Below, piece after piece: positions 34,118-43,175 of a stretch of 64,000 nucleotides of DNA. The translations under genes were made by a program, and so were the position numbers. The notes beneath the pieces are model-generated. The model did not search any database. It had not been told where the DNA came from and saw only the letters and a program-made list of their open reading frames with translations. The stretch comes from DASRHD01 sp035485575. GTDB lineage: Bacteria; Verrucomicrobiota; Verrucomicrobiia; Opitutales; Opitutaceae. Numbering within the stretch: position 1 is the stretch's first letter; each line of letters begins with the position of its first letter. The stretch covers positions 29,031-93,030 of the forward strand of contig DATHNW010000011.1 of assembly GCA_035485575.1 (NCBI GenBank). Reading direction: 5' to 3'.

Positions 34118-35011
34118 TCACGCCTCCCAGCGGCCGTAGATGCCGCAGGGCAGGATCTTGCCGTCGGCGGCGATGGGCAGGCCCACCTCGCCGGCGGTGA
34201 GCGTGCCGCCGCGGCCGGCGAAAAGCTCGGCGAGCAGGTTGGCGACAACGGTGGGCGAGAGGCGTGCAGTGTAGGCGTTGATGAGAAAAAACAGCGGCTG
34301 GTCACTCAGGATTTTTTTGCATTCGGCGAGGAGCGGCCAGAGATGCTCCTCGAGTTTCCAGAGTTCGCCTTCGCCGCCGCGGCCGTAGGTGGGCGGGTCC
34401 ATGATGATGGCGTCGTAACGGCGGTCGCGGCGCTGTTCGCGGCGGACGAATTTCAGGCAGTCGTCCGTGATGTAGCGGATGGGCGCGTCGGCCAGCCCGC
34501 TGAGCGCGGCGTTTTCGCGACACCACTTGACCATGCCCTCGGAGGCGTCCACGTGGCAGACGCTTGCACCCGCGGCGCCAGCGGCGCAGGTGGCCGCGCC
34601 GGTGTAGCCGAAGAGATTGAGGACGGAGATCTCGCGACCGGAGGTTTTCGCGGATTTTATTTTTTGCGAAAGCCACTCCCAGTTCACCGCCTGTTCGGGG
34701 AAGAGCCCCGTGTGCTTGAAGCTGGTCGGGCGGATTTTGAAGGTGAGGCCGAGCGGGGCGTAGCGCATTGACCACGACTCGGGCAGCGGGCGGCGGAATT
34801 CCCACTGGCCGCCGCCGCGCTCGCTCCGGTGATAAAAACCGTCCCATTTTTCCCAGGGTTTGCCACGCGGCCAGAAAACCTGCGGATCGGGGCGCACCAG
34901 TGTGAAGCCGCCCCAGCGTTCCAGTTTCAGGCCGTCGCCGGCGTCGAGCAGCTGGTAGTCGCTCCACTGGTCGGCGAGGAGGAGTCCGGGGCGTTGAACA
35001 GGCGCGGGCAT
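34118..35011 (-). CDS. RlmI-like class I SAM-dependent rRNA methyltransferase
   Basis: About 297 residues from the ATG at 35011; the frame is open to 35098. SAM loop VLNLFGYTGAATCAAGAAGA and acidic VDASEGMV. The catalytic/substrate motif is IIMDPPTYGRGG. GLFPEQAVNWEWL matches the RlmI/RlmK large-subunit rRNA C5-cytosine family, but the N-terminal PUA domain of RlmI is missing. Target base unknown. 10 bp upstream of the LpxR gene, probably co-transcribed. Confidence 0.78.
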   Translation of the reverse strand: MPAPVQRPGLLLADQWSDYQLLDAGDGLKLERWGGFTLVRPDPQVFWPRGKPWEKWDGFYHRSERGGGQWEFRRPLPESWSMRYAPLGLTFKIRPTSFKHTGLFPEQAVNWEWLSQKIKSAKTSGREISVLNLFGYTGAATCAAGAAGASVCHVDASEGMVKWCRENAALSGLADAPIRYITDDCLKFVRREQRRDRRYDAIIMDPPTYGRGGEGELWKLEEHLWPLLAECKKILSDQPLFFLINAYTARLSPTVVANLLAELFAGRGGTLTAGEVGLPIAADGKILPCGIYGRWEA

Positions 35012-35142
35012 GTGCCGATCAAACAAGGGCGGACGGCGTCGATTGTCGAGCCCCCGGGTTCGGCCAAAGACACCGTGCCCGTCATGGAACTTCTTCACCG
35101 GCCGTTTGACTCTTCAATGCAACCACGCACCGAAGCCCTTCT

Positions 35143-36189
35143 ATGAAAACCCGTCGCATCCTCTCCCAAGTCATTCCGGCTTTGTGGTGCGCAGCCGTCA
35201 TGGCTGCGCCTGTCTGTGCGGACACGGTCGATACAAAAAGCGGTGCGCACCTCACCGGCACGATCACCAAGATCGACAGCGGCACGGTGTATTTGCACAC
35301 CGACTATGCTGGCGACATCTCCATCAAGCAATCCGAGGTCACCGGCTTTGCCACGGATGAACCGATTGCGGTGCGTCTCACCAGCGGCACGCGTCTCGAC
35401 GGCAAGGTCGTACCGGCGGCCGGCGGCGCGCTGCAAATCGCCGGCCCGGACGGAACGCTCACCACCGATGTTCCCCGGATTGCCGCGACTTGGGAGGCGG
35501 GGGGCGAAGATCCGGCGATGGTCGCGCTGCACCGTCACTGGACCTACGAGGCCGCCGTCGATGTAAATGGAAAAACCGGCAATCATGAGCAGCTCGGCAC
35601 CGACGCCAACTTTCGCGCCATACTCAAGACCCCGCAGGACGAACTGCAGTTTTACAGCGGGTACAACCGCCAGGTCACCGATCACCAGAAATCCGCCGAC
35701 CAGTTCAAGGCTGGCGCCGACTATGCCTCCCACTTTTCGGAAAGAAATTCCTGGTATGTGCGTGACGAAGGCGGCTTCGACCGCGTGCAGGACATTGCTT
35801 TCTACGACATCGCCGCGGCCGGCTTTGGCTACGACTTCATCAAACAGCCGAAGCACACCCTCACGGGCCGCGCCGGTCTGTCCTACCGCTTTGACGATTA
35901 CAAAAATCCCGCGACGACCGACGTAAATTCCCTCGGCGCCGATTTCGAGCTAAGCCACGAATGGATTTTCCGCATTTCGCGGCTCGTCAACCAGCTGACC
36001 TACGTGCCCGCGTTCGAGAACCTCAACAGTTTCGTCATCTCGCACGAAAGCTTTTATGAAATCCCGCTGGCCGATCCGGCGTGGAAACTCCGCTTCGGCT
36101 TTTCCAATGATTACAACAGCAAGCCCGGGGCCGGAGTGAAAAGGCTGGATACGACTTATTTCACCCGCCTGCTGCTCGACTGGCAGTAA
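35143..36189 (+). CDS. DUF481 outer-membrane beta-barrel protein
   Basis: 348 residues with a signal peptide (KTRRILSQVIPALWCAAVMAAPVCA). Residues about 27-115 are a beta-rich N-terminal part (TKSGAHLTGTITKIDSGTVY, repeated VxLxxGxxLxGKV units). The rest is a DUF481/YdiY-like barrel with alternating strands and many Tyr/Asp turns, ending YFTRLLLDWQ. Function unknown; possibly induced by envelope or acid stress as YdiY-like proteins are. Followed by a good terminator. Confidence 0.78.
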   Translation: MKTRRILSQVIPALWCAAVMAAPVCADTVDTKSGAHLTGTITKIDSGTVYLHTDYAGDISIKQSEVTGFATDEPIAVRLTSGTRLDGKVVPAAGGALQIAGPDGTLTTDVPRIAATWEAGGEDPAMVALHRHWTYEAAVDVNGKTGNHEQLGTDANFRAILKTPQDELQFYSGYNRQVTDHQKSADQFKAGADYASHFSERNSWYVRDEGGFDRVQDIAFYDIAAAGFGYDFIKQPKHTLTGRAGLSYRFDDYKNPATTDVNSLGADFELSHEWIFRISRLVNQLTYVPAFENLNSFVISHESFYEIPLADPAWKLRFGFSNDYNSKPGAGVKRLDTTYFTRLLLDWQ

Positions 36190-36208
36190 GACACTGTCGA
36201 TGGAAACA

Positions 36209-36249
36209 AAAGACGGCCTCATCCGTGGATGATGCGGCCGTCTTTATTT
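36209..36249 (+). terminator. Intrinsic terminator after the DUF481 gene
   Basis: Stem 36209-36218 (AAAGACGGCC) with 36236-36245, extended inside by TCATC/GATGA after a small bulge. A T-rich tail (TTTATTTTTG) follows. Confidence 0.85.
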
Positions 36250-36330
36250 TTGTTCTTCGCTGTGATGGAGACGGTGCAGGCCGAACCGCTGCGCCTTGGC
36301 GGCGGCACACGTTGGTGACGGGCAGCCGGC

Positions 36331-37020
36331 TTACAGCAGATCCTTGTCCACTTTGCGCTCGAGGATCTTTTCGAATTCCTTGCGGAGGGCCTTTTGCTTG
36401 CCGCGCAGGCCGGGCATAAGCGCGAGCCAGTTGTAGATCTCCTCGCGGAGATGCCCGGGCATGAGCGGCTCGATTTCGCGCACGCGGTCGAAGGCGCGCA
36501 CGCACGCGGTGGCGATCTGCTCGCAGGCGAGTTGCGCGGTGGCCGAGCTGTGCTGGCCGGCGAGGCGCACGACTTCGTCGAGTTTGCGACGGCGCGGCGA
36601 GCTGGATTTATAGGTGGCCAGGCTGTCGATGATGACGCTGGCGGTGCGTGGATAAAAGCTGGCCATGAGATTCCACGGATCGGAGCCGTCGCCGGCGGCG
36701 CGGAGGTCGGTGCGCAGAAGCACGGCGGGGATGTCGGCGAACTTGGCGAACATGAATTCGATGACGGTGCCGGCATCGAGCTCGGTGCCGTCGAAGCAGA
36801 AAAGGCCGAGGTCGCAGGAGATGAGCGCGCGGATGTCCTGGTCGCGGATGGTGCGGGGGGTCGAACTGCGCAGCTCGATGTCCTGCGGGAGCAGGCAGCG
36901 GTAGCGGCCGTGGGATTTTTCGTAGATGGCCTCGGCGAGCCACGCATTGCCGATGAGATGCTTGAGCGTGAAGAGCTCGCTTCCAAAATAAACGGTGCAA
37001 CTCGATTTCTTTTTCTTCAT
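36331..37020 (-). CDS. Nucleoside 2-deoxyribosyltransferase-like protein
   Basis: 229 residues. YFGSELFTLKHLIGNAWLAE at the N-terminus and CDLGLFCFDGTELDAGTVIE (about 79-98) match the NDT fold, where D and the E of DxGTxxE act in nucleoside binding and glycosyl transfer. FAKFADIPAVLLRTDLR completes the fold. The C-terminal 80 residues are helical and rich in Lys/Arg/Glu. The family includes nucleoside recycling and also nucleotide-sensing proteins of defence systems; no defence partner is adjacent. Confidence 0.72.
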   Translation of the reverse strand: MKKKKSSCTVYFGSELFTLKHLIGNAWLAEAIYEKSHGRYRCLLPQDIELRSSTPRTIRDQDIRALISCDLGLFCFDGTELDAGTVIEFMFAKFADIPAVLLRTDLRAAGDGSDPWNLMASFYPRTASVIIDSLATYKSSSPRRRKLDEVVRLAGQHSSATAQLACEQIATACVRAFDRVREIEPLMPGHLREEIYNWLALMPGLRGKQKALRKEFEKILERKVDKDLL

Positions 37021-37085
37021 GCCGGCCCAACCGAGCTAGCGGTGAAAGCGCGCGCGGCTCAACGCAAAAGTCCGCGCCGGAAATT

Positions 37086-39473
37086 TCAATGTGGGTTCAA
37101 CACGAGCGTATGCGCGGCCCGGCCGGGCAGAAATGGCGCGGGCTCGCCGCGGACCCAGGCCTCGTGGCCCGCGCGGTAGAACGGTGAGAGGGGGTGGCCG
37201 CTCTGGCCGCCGGGCATTTCGAAAATACCCTCGTCCTCATGGCCGGGGGCGACGGCGAAACGCTCGCTGGCGCCATACCGGGGCGTCTGCACCCGCGGCA
37301 TGTCCTCGTCGCCCGGCAGCCCGTCCGCGGGCAGGTCGAGGAGGCGTGCGAGCGGGCCGGGCAGGAGGCGGCTGAAGGGATGCTGGATATGCGCGAGATT
37401 GGCCCGGCCCCACGTGGCGCGGTCGAGCGGCTCGAGCCGGGCCGTGACGGCATCGGCCGCGGCGAGCAGCAGGTCGTCCCAGCGGGCGAACCGCGGGTTG
37501 AGCAGGTGCGGCGGCTTTTGGGCCAGCAGCGTCCACAGCGCCGGCTCGCAGTTGAAGCGAGTGTAATCAAAATCCGGATACGATTCGGCGCAGGGCGCGA
37601 AGATCGGCGTGAACACGAGTTGCGCGACCTGGGTGCGGAACTCGCGCACGAGACGGTAGCTGGCCGAGCCGGGGTCCGCGCGGCCCTCCCAGTGTTCGGC
37701 CAGGCGGCGCAGTTCGGCGCGGGATTTTCCCCCGGCCAGGGCTTCAGGAGTAAGCGTGGCGAGGAGCAGCTGCTGCCAGCGCGCGAGGAAAAGTGCCCGG
37801 TCGTCCAGCTGGATGGCGAGGAGATCGCGCGGGGTGGCGTGTTCGAGTCCGGCGAGGTCGTCACGGATCTGGGCGGCGCGATACGGCCGCTCGTAGCCGC
37901 CATCGCCGATTTTATCGAGCGCCTCGCCGCCGAGCATGCGCTGGTTGGCGCTCCAGATCCGGCCCGAGGCGGGCGCGAGGATCTGCGGCATGTCGCCGGG
38001 CGCGAGCAGGCCGTCCCAGAAACGGTCGCCGTAGGCCCACGAGACGGGCAGGCGGCCGTCGAAGCCGGTGCGCTTGGGCAGCTGCCCGGCGATGGTCCAG
38101 CCGATGGCGCCATTGGCGTCGGCCACGATGAAATTCTGTGCGGGAATGCCCGCGCGATGCGCGATGGCCAGCGCTTCGGCCGCGGTGCGCGCGGTTTCGA
38201 GCTGGCCGAGCGAGAAATTCGCGGCGGCGGGCTGATATGCCATCCAATTCAGCGCGAGAAGGCGGCCGTTGCCATCCTGACCGACGATGGGGCCCCACCG
38301 GGTCCAGCGCACATCGATTGTCACGGGAGCGGAGCCTTTGACGGAAATGGTTTCCTGGCGCTCGTCGATTTTGACGAGGCCGTCCCGGGTCTGATAGAGA
38401 GTGGAGGCGCCGGGCACGAGCTCGACGGTGACAAGGTCGCTGGTATCGGCGAAGGCGTTGGTGAAGCCCCACGCGATATGGCCATTGCTGCCGGCGACGA
38501 CGATGGGCGCGCCGGGGAGCGTCACGCCGGTGACCTGATTGGTTGAAGGCTGCCCGCTCGCGACGGGCCAGACCAGCGAGGCGCGATACCAGATGTTGGG
38601 CACGCGGAGCGCGAGGTGCATGTCATCGGCGATGAGCGCGGCGCCGCCGGCCGTGTGCGCACCGGAGAGGGCGAAGGCGTTGGAGCCGGCAAAGGCGAAT
38701 TCATCGTGCGGCGCGGGCAGCGCGGGGAACTGGCGTGAGAGCTGGCCGCGCAGGTCGATGACCTTGGCCGAGGGGATGGGCGCGGGCGGTGCGGTGCTGC
38801 CGTCGAGCGCGGCATCGTCGGGCGTGATCAGCGGGGCGAAAAACTTCTGCGCTTCGCTGCCATACGCGTCGCGCAGTGCGGCGAGCGAGTGTTCGTAAAG
38901 GCCGGCATCCTGCAGGTCGAGAGTCATTGCATAAATCACGAGCACGCTGTCCTCGGGCTTCCAGGGCTGCGGGCTGGCGCGGAGCACAAGGTATTCAAAC
39001 GGTCTGGCGCGCAGCGCCTGCAGGCCGGCGTTGACGCCTTCGGCATAGGCTTTGACCAGCGTGCGCTCGTCGGGCGCGAGCTGGGCCAGCACGGTGCGCG
39101 CCAGCGCACGAAACCCATGCACGCGCACGGCCTTGTCGTGGTCGAGCGCGGATTTGCCGAAAAGCCCGGCGAGCTCGCCGGCGGCGTGGCGGCGCAGCAG
39201 ATCCATCTGGAAAAAACGGTCCTGGGCGTGCAGGAAACCCAGGGCTCGGGCGACATCGGCCCGGGTGCGGCCATGGAGGGTGGGCACGCCGAGCGCGTCG
39301 CGTTCGACGGTGACGGGTCCGGTGAGGCCGGGGATGATCGCGGTGCCATCGAGCTGCGGCAGGCTGGCCCGAAGCTCGGAATAAAACCATGCGCCCGCGA
39401 TGGCGGCGCCGAGTGCGATCAGGCTGAGCACGCCGGCGAGCAGGCGGAAGCGCTTGGCGACCTCGGGGTTCAC
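37086..39473 (-). CDS. Penicillin acylase family (S45) Ntn-hydrolase
   Basis: 795 residues with an N-terminal membrane anchor or signal (about 10-31). Self-processing amidase of the penicillin G acylase/AHL acylase group. The new N-terminal Ser of the beta chain is S264 in EFAFAGSNAFALSG. The alpha-chain part is VTVERDALGVPTLHGRT and FLHAQDRFFQMDLLRR. GGAALIADDMHLALRVPNIW follows the nucleophile. Periplasmic amide hydrolysis (beta-lactams, acyl-homoserine lactones or other amides) is possible. Its start overlaps the gntK stop (ATGA). Confidence 0.9.
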   Translation of the reverse strand: MNPEVAKRFRLLAGVLSLIALGAAIAGAWFYSELRASLPQLDGTAIIPGLTGPVTVERDALGVPTLHGRTRADVARALGFLHAQDRFFQMDLLRRHAAGELAGLFGKSALDHDKAVRVHGFRALARTVLAQLAPDERTLVKAYAEGVNAGLQALRARPFEYLVLRASPQPWKPEDSVLVIYAMTLDLQDAGLYEHSLAALRDAYGSEAQKFFAPLITPDDAALDGSTAPPAPIPSAKVIDLRGQLSRQFPALPAPHDEFAFAGSNAFALSGAHTAGGAALIADDMHLALRVPNIWYRASLVWPVASGQPSTNQVTGVTLPGAPIVVAGSNGHIAWGFTNAFADTSDLVTVELVPGASTLYQTRDGLVKIDERQETISVKGSAPVTIDVRWTRWGPIVGQDGNGRLLALNWMAYQPAAANFSLGQLETARTAAEALAIAHRAGIPAQNFIVADANGAIGWTIAGQLPKRTGFDGRLPVSWAYGDRFWDGLLAPGDMPQILAPASGRIWSANQRMLGGEALDKIGDGGYERPYRAAQIRDDLAGLEHATPRDLLAIQLDDRALFLARWQQLLLATLTPEALAGGKSRAELRRLAEHWEGRADPGSASYRLVREFRTQVAQLVFTPIFAPCAESYPDFDYTRFNCEPALWTLLAQKPPHLLNPRFARWDDLLLAAADAVTARLEPLDRATWGRANLAHIQHPFSRLLPGPLARLLDLPADGLPGDEDMPRVQTPRYGASERFAVAPGHEDEGIFEMPGGQSGHPLSPFYRAGHEAWVRGEPAPFLPGRAAHTLVLNPH

Positions 39474-39955
39474 AGGCCGAAGGCCGTGCGGATGTCCGCG
39501 ACGAGTTTTTCCGGCGGTTGGGCCACATCGAGGATGAGCGCATCGCGCGGCGGCTCAAGCGCCTCGAATTGCGACTGGAGCATGGTTTCCTTCATGAAGT
39601 GGTCCTGGCGCCGGCCAAGGCGCTGGAGGATGAGCGCGAAGTCGCCGTTGAGATGCACAAGCTTCACGCGTGCCGGATCAGCCATCACGGTCCGGCGGTA
39701 GCTGTCCTTGAGCGCCGAGCAGGTGAGGACCGCGTTTTCGCCGCGGGCCAGGCAGACGTCGATGTGCGTGCGGATGGCGGCGAGCCACGGTGAGCGGTCG
39801 GTGTCGGTGAGCGGATGGCCGGCGGCCATTTTTGCGATGTTCGCGGGCGGATGAAAATCATCGGCGTCGCGGAAGCTCCAGCCGAGTTCAGCGGCGAGAA
39901 GGCGGCCGATGGTGGTCTTGCCACTGCCGGCCACGCCCATGAGCAGGATGATCAT
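39470..39955 (-). CDS. gntK: Gluconokinase
   Basis: 161 residues from the ATG at 39955, which leads directly into IILLMGVAGSGKTTIGRLLA (Walker A). DADDFHPPANIAKMAAGHPL and DTDRSPWL are the gluconate-binding segments of the GntK family. Phosphorylates D-gluconate for the pentose phosphate or Entner-Doudoroff route. ATGA overlaps join it to the DUF5069 gene upstream and the penicillin acylase gene downstream, an odd metabolic mix in one operon. Confidence 0.9.
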   Translation of the reverse strand: MIILLMGVAGSGKTTIGRLLAAELGWSFRDADDFHPPANIAKMAAGHPLTDTDRSPWLAAIRTHIDVCLARGENAVLTCSALKDSYRRTVMADPARVKLVHLNGDFALILQRLGRRQDHFMKETMLQSQFEALEPPRDALILDVAQPPEKLVADIRTAFGL

Positions 39956-40416
39956 GCCGGAGCGGATTCCCACGCCCGGGTCTGCACCGGGTCGCGGCCC
40001 TCGTCGAAGTCGATATAATCGAACATCGTCATGACGGGCTTGGACTCCAGTGCGCTTTCCCGGATGCGCTTCGCGAGAATCTCGGCGCCGGCATCGCGCC
40101 AGCCGCGCTTCATCATGAACCCGTTCCAGATTTCACATTCCTCATCGGTGCGCGCGCCCCCGCGCTGTTCGCACCAGGCGAGGAGCCGGGCGTCGTCCAG
40201 GTCGCCGCCGAGCGTGCGCGCCTTGAGCTCCTCGTAGTTAACGCGGAGAAAATTGCAGCAGCGCCCGTCGAAGCCCTTGCCGAGATTGGGCACATAATCG
40301 TCGGCCGGTTGAAGCTGGCCACCGACGTGAAGCCGGATTTTGTCGAGCATGCGGCCGAAATAGACGAGTCGGCCGACTTTGAGGTAAGGGCTGCGGAGAC
40401 CGGGGACGTGTGACAT
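39952..40416 (-). CDS. DUF5069 domain protein (second copy)
   Basis: 154 residues. VPGLRSPYLKVGRLVYFGRM, LDKIRLH, LGKGFDGRCCNFL, CEIWNGFMMKRGWRDA and FDYIDFDEGRD are all consensus blocks of DUF5069. No known activity. Soluble. It is the first gene of a three-gene ATGA-linked operon with gntK and the penicillin acylase gene. More typical of the family than the copy at 26979-27440. Confidence 0.85.
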   Translation of the reverse strand: MSHVPGLRSPYLKVGRLVYFGRMLDKIRLHVGGQLQPADDYVPNLGKGFDGRCCNFLRVNYEELKARTLGGDLDDARLLAWCEQRGGARTDEECEIWNGFMMKRGWRDAGAEILAKRIRESALESKPVMTMFDYIDFDEGRDPVQTRAWESAPA

Positions 40417-40505
40417 GGAAGGAAGGATGGCGGATGATGGCTCTTGATCGGGAGGAAAGATTCAAGAAACAGATGCGCAATCCGCAATCGCCAATCCACC
40501 GCCAC

Positions 40506-40778
40506 TCATTCGCGCCAAAAATAGACGGCGGTGCATAGTGCCGCAAATGCTACCGTGGGCGCGATGACCCATAGCGGGCTAAACGGCACATGCCAGCGAT
40601 GCACGGCCCAGATGACGAGCACGCTCTTTATCGCAATGAGCACCCAGCCCGCGATGAGCAATTGCTCGACGCGGCGGTTGCGCGGCGATTTTTCGGTGAC
40701 GGTGACCTGCTCCACGAAAGCATTTTCGTAGGTTTGCGGCGGTCGGCGTGAAATCAAATGGAGCAGGTTGGCGAGCAT
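40506..40778 (-). CDS. Small two-helix membrane protein
   Basis: 90 residues. A soluble, charged first half (TVTEKSPRNRRVEQL) is followed by two membrane segments (about 39-58 and 66-86), ending in FWRE. Not recognised. Codon use fits the host. 89 bp upstream of the DUF5069 gene on the same strand; could lead that operon. Confidence 0.5.
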   Translation of the reverse strand: MLANLLHLISRRPPQTYENAFVEQVTVTEKSPRNRRVEQLLIAGWVLIAIKSVLVIWAVHRWHVPFSPLWVIAPTVAFAALCTAVYFWRE

Positions 40779-41127
40779 CGCGGGATTACCCTATTCAAAA
40801 CGCAGCCAAAGGAAAGCATGGGCGCGGGAATGTGAATCGGCCATGCCTTTGGGTCGGGAGCGAGGGATGTGATCGTGGGGGAAATTTTCTTGGTGACGGG
40901 TGTTTTTCGAGGTGCGTTTTTTGTCGCGAGCCGGGTCAGTCGAGCCTGGTGAACACCAGTGCATTTTGCATGACCGGGGCTCGAATTTGCCTTATGATTT
41001 TCAAATACTAGGAAATTCGCGATGCGAAAATAAAATATAAAACTATTATTGAAAACATTTTATGAAATAACAAAAGCAGTTGGCATCAGCTGGGCTATCA
41101 AAGGAGTAGTTCAACCCAAACTCACCC
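40779..41127. other. Intergenic region of about 350 bp with an AT-rich leader
   Basis: No gene is supported here. Open frames on the plus strand are short and have no coding character. From about 41005 the sequence turns AT-rich (runs such as AAAATAAAATATAAAAC), and a small hairpin TTCGCGATGCGAA is present near 41013. AAAGGAG near 41099 is the best ribosome-binding candidate but lies over 20 nt from the BON start. This probably holds the BON gene promoter and a leader. Confidence 0.5.
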
Positions 41128-41874
41128 ATGAAAAAACCCAACAGACTCCTTGTTTTGCTTATGCTGGCTCCTGTAACTCTGCTGGCAAATTACGAAACCG
41201 ATCAAAAAATCGAGGACGCCGCCAAGGCTTCCTATAATTACCACGCGGTCCTTCAGGATCGCGTCAAGGTCAAGGCGCAGGACGGGGTGGTCACGCTGAC
41301 CGGCACTGTGCCCGACAAGAATCAAAAGAGCCTCGCCGAAGACACCGTGGCTGACCTGCCCGGGGTGGTGAGCGTCAATGACCAGATCGAGGTCGAGCCG
41401 CCGGCGCCCGAACATTCGGATGACTGGATCTCCTTCAAAATCCAGACCACGCTGCTGATGAAAGCCCACGTCAGCGCGACGAATACTCATGTCGAGGTGA
41501 AGGATGGCGTGGTCACGCTCACGGGCACCGCTGAAACCATGGCCCAGAAAGAACTGACCGAGGTTTATGTGCAGGATGTTGATGGTGTGAAGTCGGTCAA
41601 AAACAACCTGACGGTCGAATCATCTCCCGCGGCCCCTGCGCGCAGCTTTGGCGATGTGGTTGATGACGCATCGATCACCGCACAGGTGAAATACCAGCTT
41701 CTCACCCACCATTCCACCAGTGCGCTGAAAACGAAAGTCACGACCAAGAATGGCATCGTCGCCATCAGCGGCGAAGCCGATTCCGACGCGGAAAAGGATC
41801 TCGTCACCAAGCTGACGCAGAATCTCCGCGGAGTAAAATCCGTGACCAACGATATGACGGTCAAGTCGATGTAA
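41128..41874 (+). CDS. Periplasmic protein with three BON domains
   Basis: 248 residues with a signal peptide (KKPNRLLVLLMLAPVTLLA). Three BON units: about 25-90 (VKVKAQDGVVTLTGTVPDKN), 97-163 (VEVKDGVVTLTGTAETMAQK) and 175-246 (VTTKNGIVAISGEADSDAEK). OsmY-like BON proteins bind phospholipid and protect the envelope under osmotic stress. The AT-rich leader upstream and the strong terminator downstream make it an independent unit. Confidence 0.88.
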   Translation: MKKPNRLLVLLMLAPVTLLANYETDQKIEDAAKASYNYHAVLQDRVKVKAQDGVVTLTGTVPDKNQKSLAEDTVADLPGVVSVNDQIEVEPPAPEHSDDWISFKIQTTLLMKAHVSATNTHVEVKDGVVTLTGTAETMAQKELTEVYVQDVDGVKSVKNNLTVESSPAAPARSFGDVVDDASITAQVKYQLLTHHSTSALKTKVTTKNGIVAISGEADSDAEKDLVTKLTQNLRGVKSVTNDMTVKSM

Positions 41875-41919
41875 GCCGGCCGGCCTGACGCAGGGCGTTT
41901 GGCCGCTGTTTGTAGATTG

Positions 41920-41957
41920 CGCTGGTGGCGCGGGTTATGCGCCACCAGCGGCTTTTT
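41920..41957 (+). terminator. Intrinsic terminator after the BON gene
   Basis: A 12-bp perfect stem, 41920-41931 (CGCTGGTGGCGC) with 41939-41950, has a 7-nt loop and is followed by GGCTTTTT. Confidence 0.92.
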
Positions 41958-42062
41958 ATCCACATTGGCACCACGGGCGACTCTGCGGGCAAAGCACTGG
42001 GGACTCGCGCGGGAATTTTTTTGTGCTAGATTGCGTCAGTATAAAAAGAGAAAGGTGCCCCC

Positions 42063-42590
42063 ATGAAAATACTCCGCCTCCTGTTCGCAGTTTTCGGCCT
42101 GGCTCCCGGCGGCCTGTTGCGCGCCGCGGATACGCCCGCCAAGGCCTCCTTGGTTGATGTGGTTTACGTCAGCCCGGAAAAATTCACCGATGTCAAGGAC
42201 AGCTATAACAGCGACAACGACAAAGTTCGTGACGAATATCTCGACCTCCTTCGGGTGCACATCGAATCGCACGCCAAATATTACATCGCCGCCGGCCAGC
42301 ATCTTGCGCTGCGCATCACCAACGTGGACATGGCCGGTGACTTCGAGCCGGCCCGCGGGCCGAATTTTTCCGACATCCGCATTATAAAGGATGTCTACCC
42401 GCCGCGCATCAAACTCGAGTTTGCGCTCACCGGGGCGGACGGCAAAATCCTCAAACAGGGCTCGCGCGACATCATCGACCTGGAGTTCCTCTCCGGGATC
42501 AACACCTACTTCCCCGATGATCCGATGCGCTACGAAAAGGCGCTCATTGACACTTGGTTAAACCGCGAATTTGGCCGGTTGAAGCATTAA
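42063..42590 (+). CDS. DUF3016 family secreted protein
   Basis: 175 residues with a signal peptide ending near ADTPA. VVYVSPEKFTDVKDSYNSDN, YYIAAGQHLALRITNVDMAG, DVYPPRIKLEFALTGADG and a C-terminal YEKALIDTWLNREFG follow the DUF3016 pattern. Function unknown; probably periplasmic. The ribosome-binding site AAGAGAAAGG lies about 10 nt before the ATG. Confidence 0.75.
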   Translation: MKILRLLFAVFGLAPGGLLRAADTPAKASLVDVVYVSPEKFTDVKDSYNSDNDKVRDEYLDLLRVHIESHAKYYIAAGQHLALRITNVDMAGDFEPARGPNFSDIRIIKDVYPPRIKLEFALTGADGKILKQGSRDIIDLEFLSGINTYFPDDPMRYEKALIDTWLNREFGRLKH

Positions 42591-42781
42591 GGCCGCCCCG
42601 GGTGGCCGATTATTATGCCTTGCGTTTTCCCGCCGCCTGTGTGTCCTTCCAAGCCTCGTTAGAGAAAGCGTTTAGATGTTAAGGTCTGGTGAGTCGTTGG
42701 CTGAGCGTAGGCTTAAGTGATGATTTGAAACCCACGGTGGGAACAGAACTGGCAGCGGACGGTGGATCTACGAATCATTAC
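42591..42781 (+). promoter_or_regulatory. Leader region of the RRM gene
   Basis: 191 bp with no gene. A long untranslated leader is common for RRM and cold-shock genes. No riboswitch class or clear promoter was recognised; the segment from about 42660 to 42781 has several short G/C-rich pairings that could fold. Confidence 0.3.
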
Positions 42782-43153
42782 ATGAGTAACTCAAAACTAT
42801 ACGTCGGCAATCTGTCCTTCAAGACCAGCGATGCCGACCTCCGCGCACACTTCGGCCAGTTCGGCAACGTCACTGACGTTTATGTCGCGATGGACAAGAT
42901 GACCGGCCGCCCGCGCGGCTTCGCGTTCGTCACCATGGGCACGCCCGAAGAGGCGAAGCTCGCGACGGAAAAAGCCAATGGCGTCGATCTCGACGGCCGT
43001 CCCCTGACGGTCAACGAAGCCCGCCCGAAAGAAGAAGGCGCCGGCCGTTCATTTGGCGGCGGCGGTGGCCGTGGCTTCGGTGGCGGCGGCGGCGGCGGTG
43101 GCGGCGAGCGCCGCGGTGGTGGCGGCGGTTTCAACCGCGAACGCCGCTACTGA
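42782..43153 (+). CDS. Glycine-rich RNA-binding protein with one RRM domain
   Basis: 123 residues from the ATG at 42782. The RRM domain fills 1-80, with RNP2 KLYVGNLSF and RNP1 RGFAFVTM. From about 85 to the end it is a Gly-rich RGG-type tail (runs of GGGG with Arg) ending NRERRY. Similar cyanobacterial and verrucomicrobial proteins bind RNA and respond to cold. Cytosolic. Followed directly by a strong terminator. Confidence 0.92.
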   Translation: MSNSKLYVGNLSFKTSDADLRAHFGQFGNVTDVYVAMDKMTGRPRGFAFVTMGTPEEAKLATEKANGVDLDGRPLTVNEARPKEEGAGRSFGGGGGRGFGGGGGGGGGERRGGGGGFNRERRY

Positions 43154-43175
43154 GCGCATCGCAGATTAAAATTTC

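Noticed and set aside
43060..43150. CRISPR-like repeats in the RRM gene
   Set aside because: The repeats are GGC/GGT glycine codons of the RGG tail and have no spacers.
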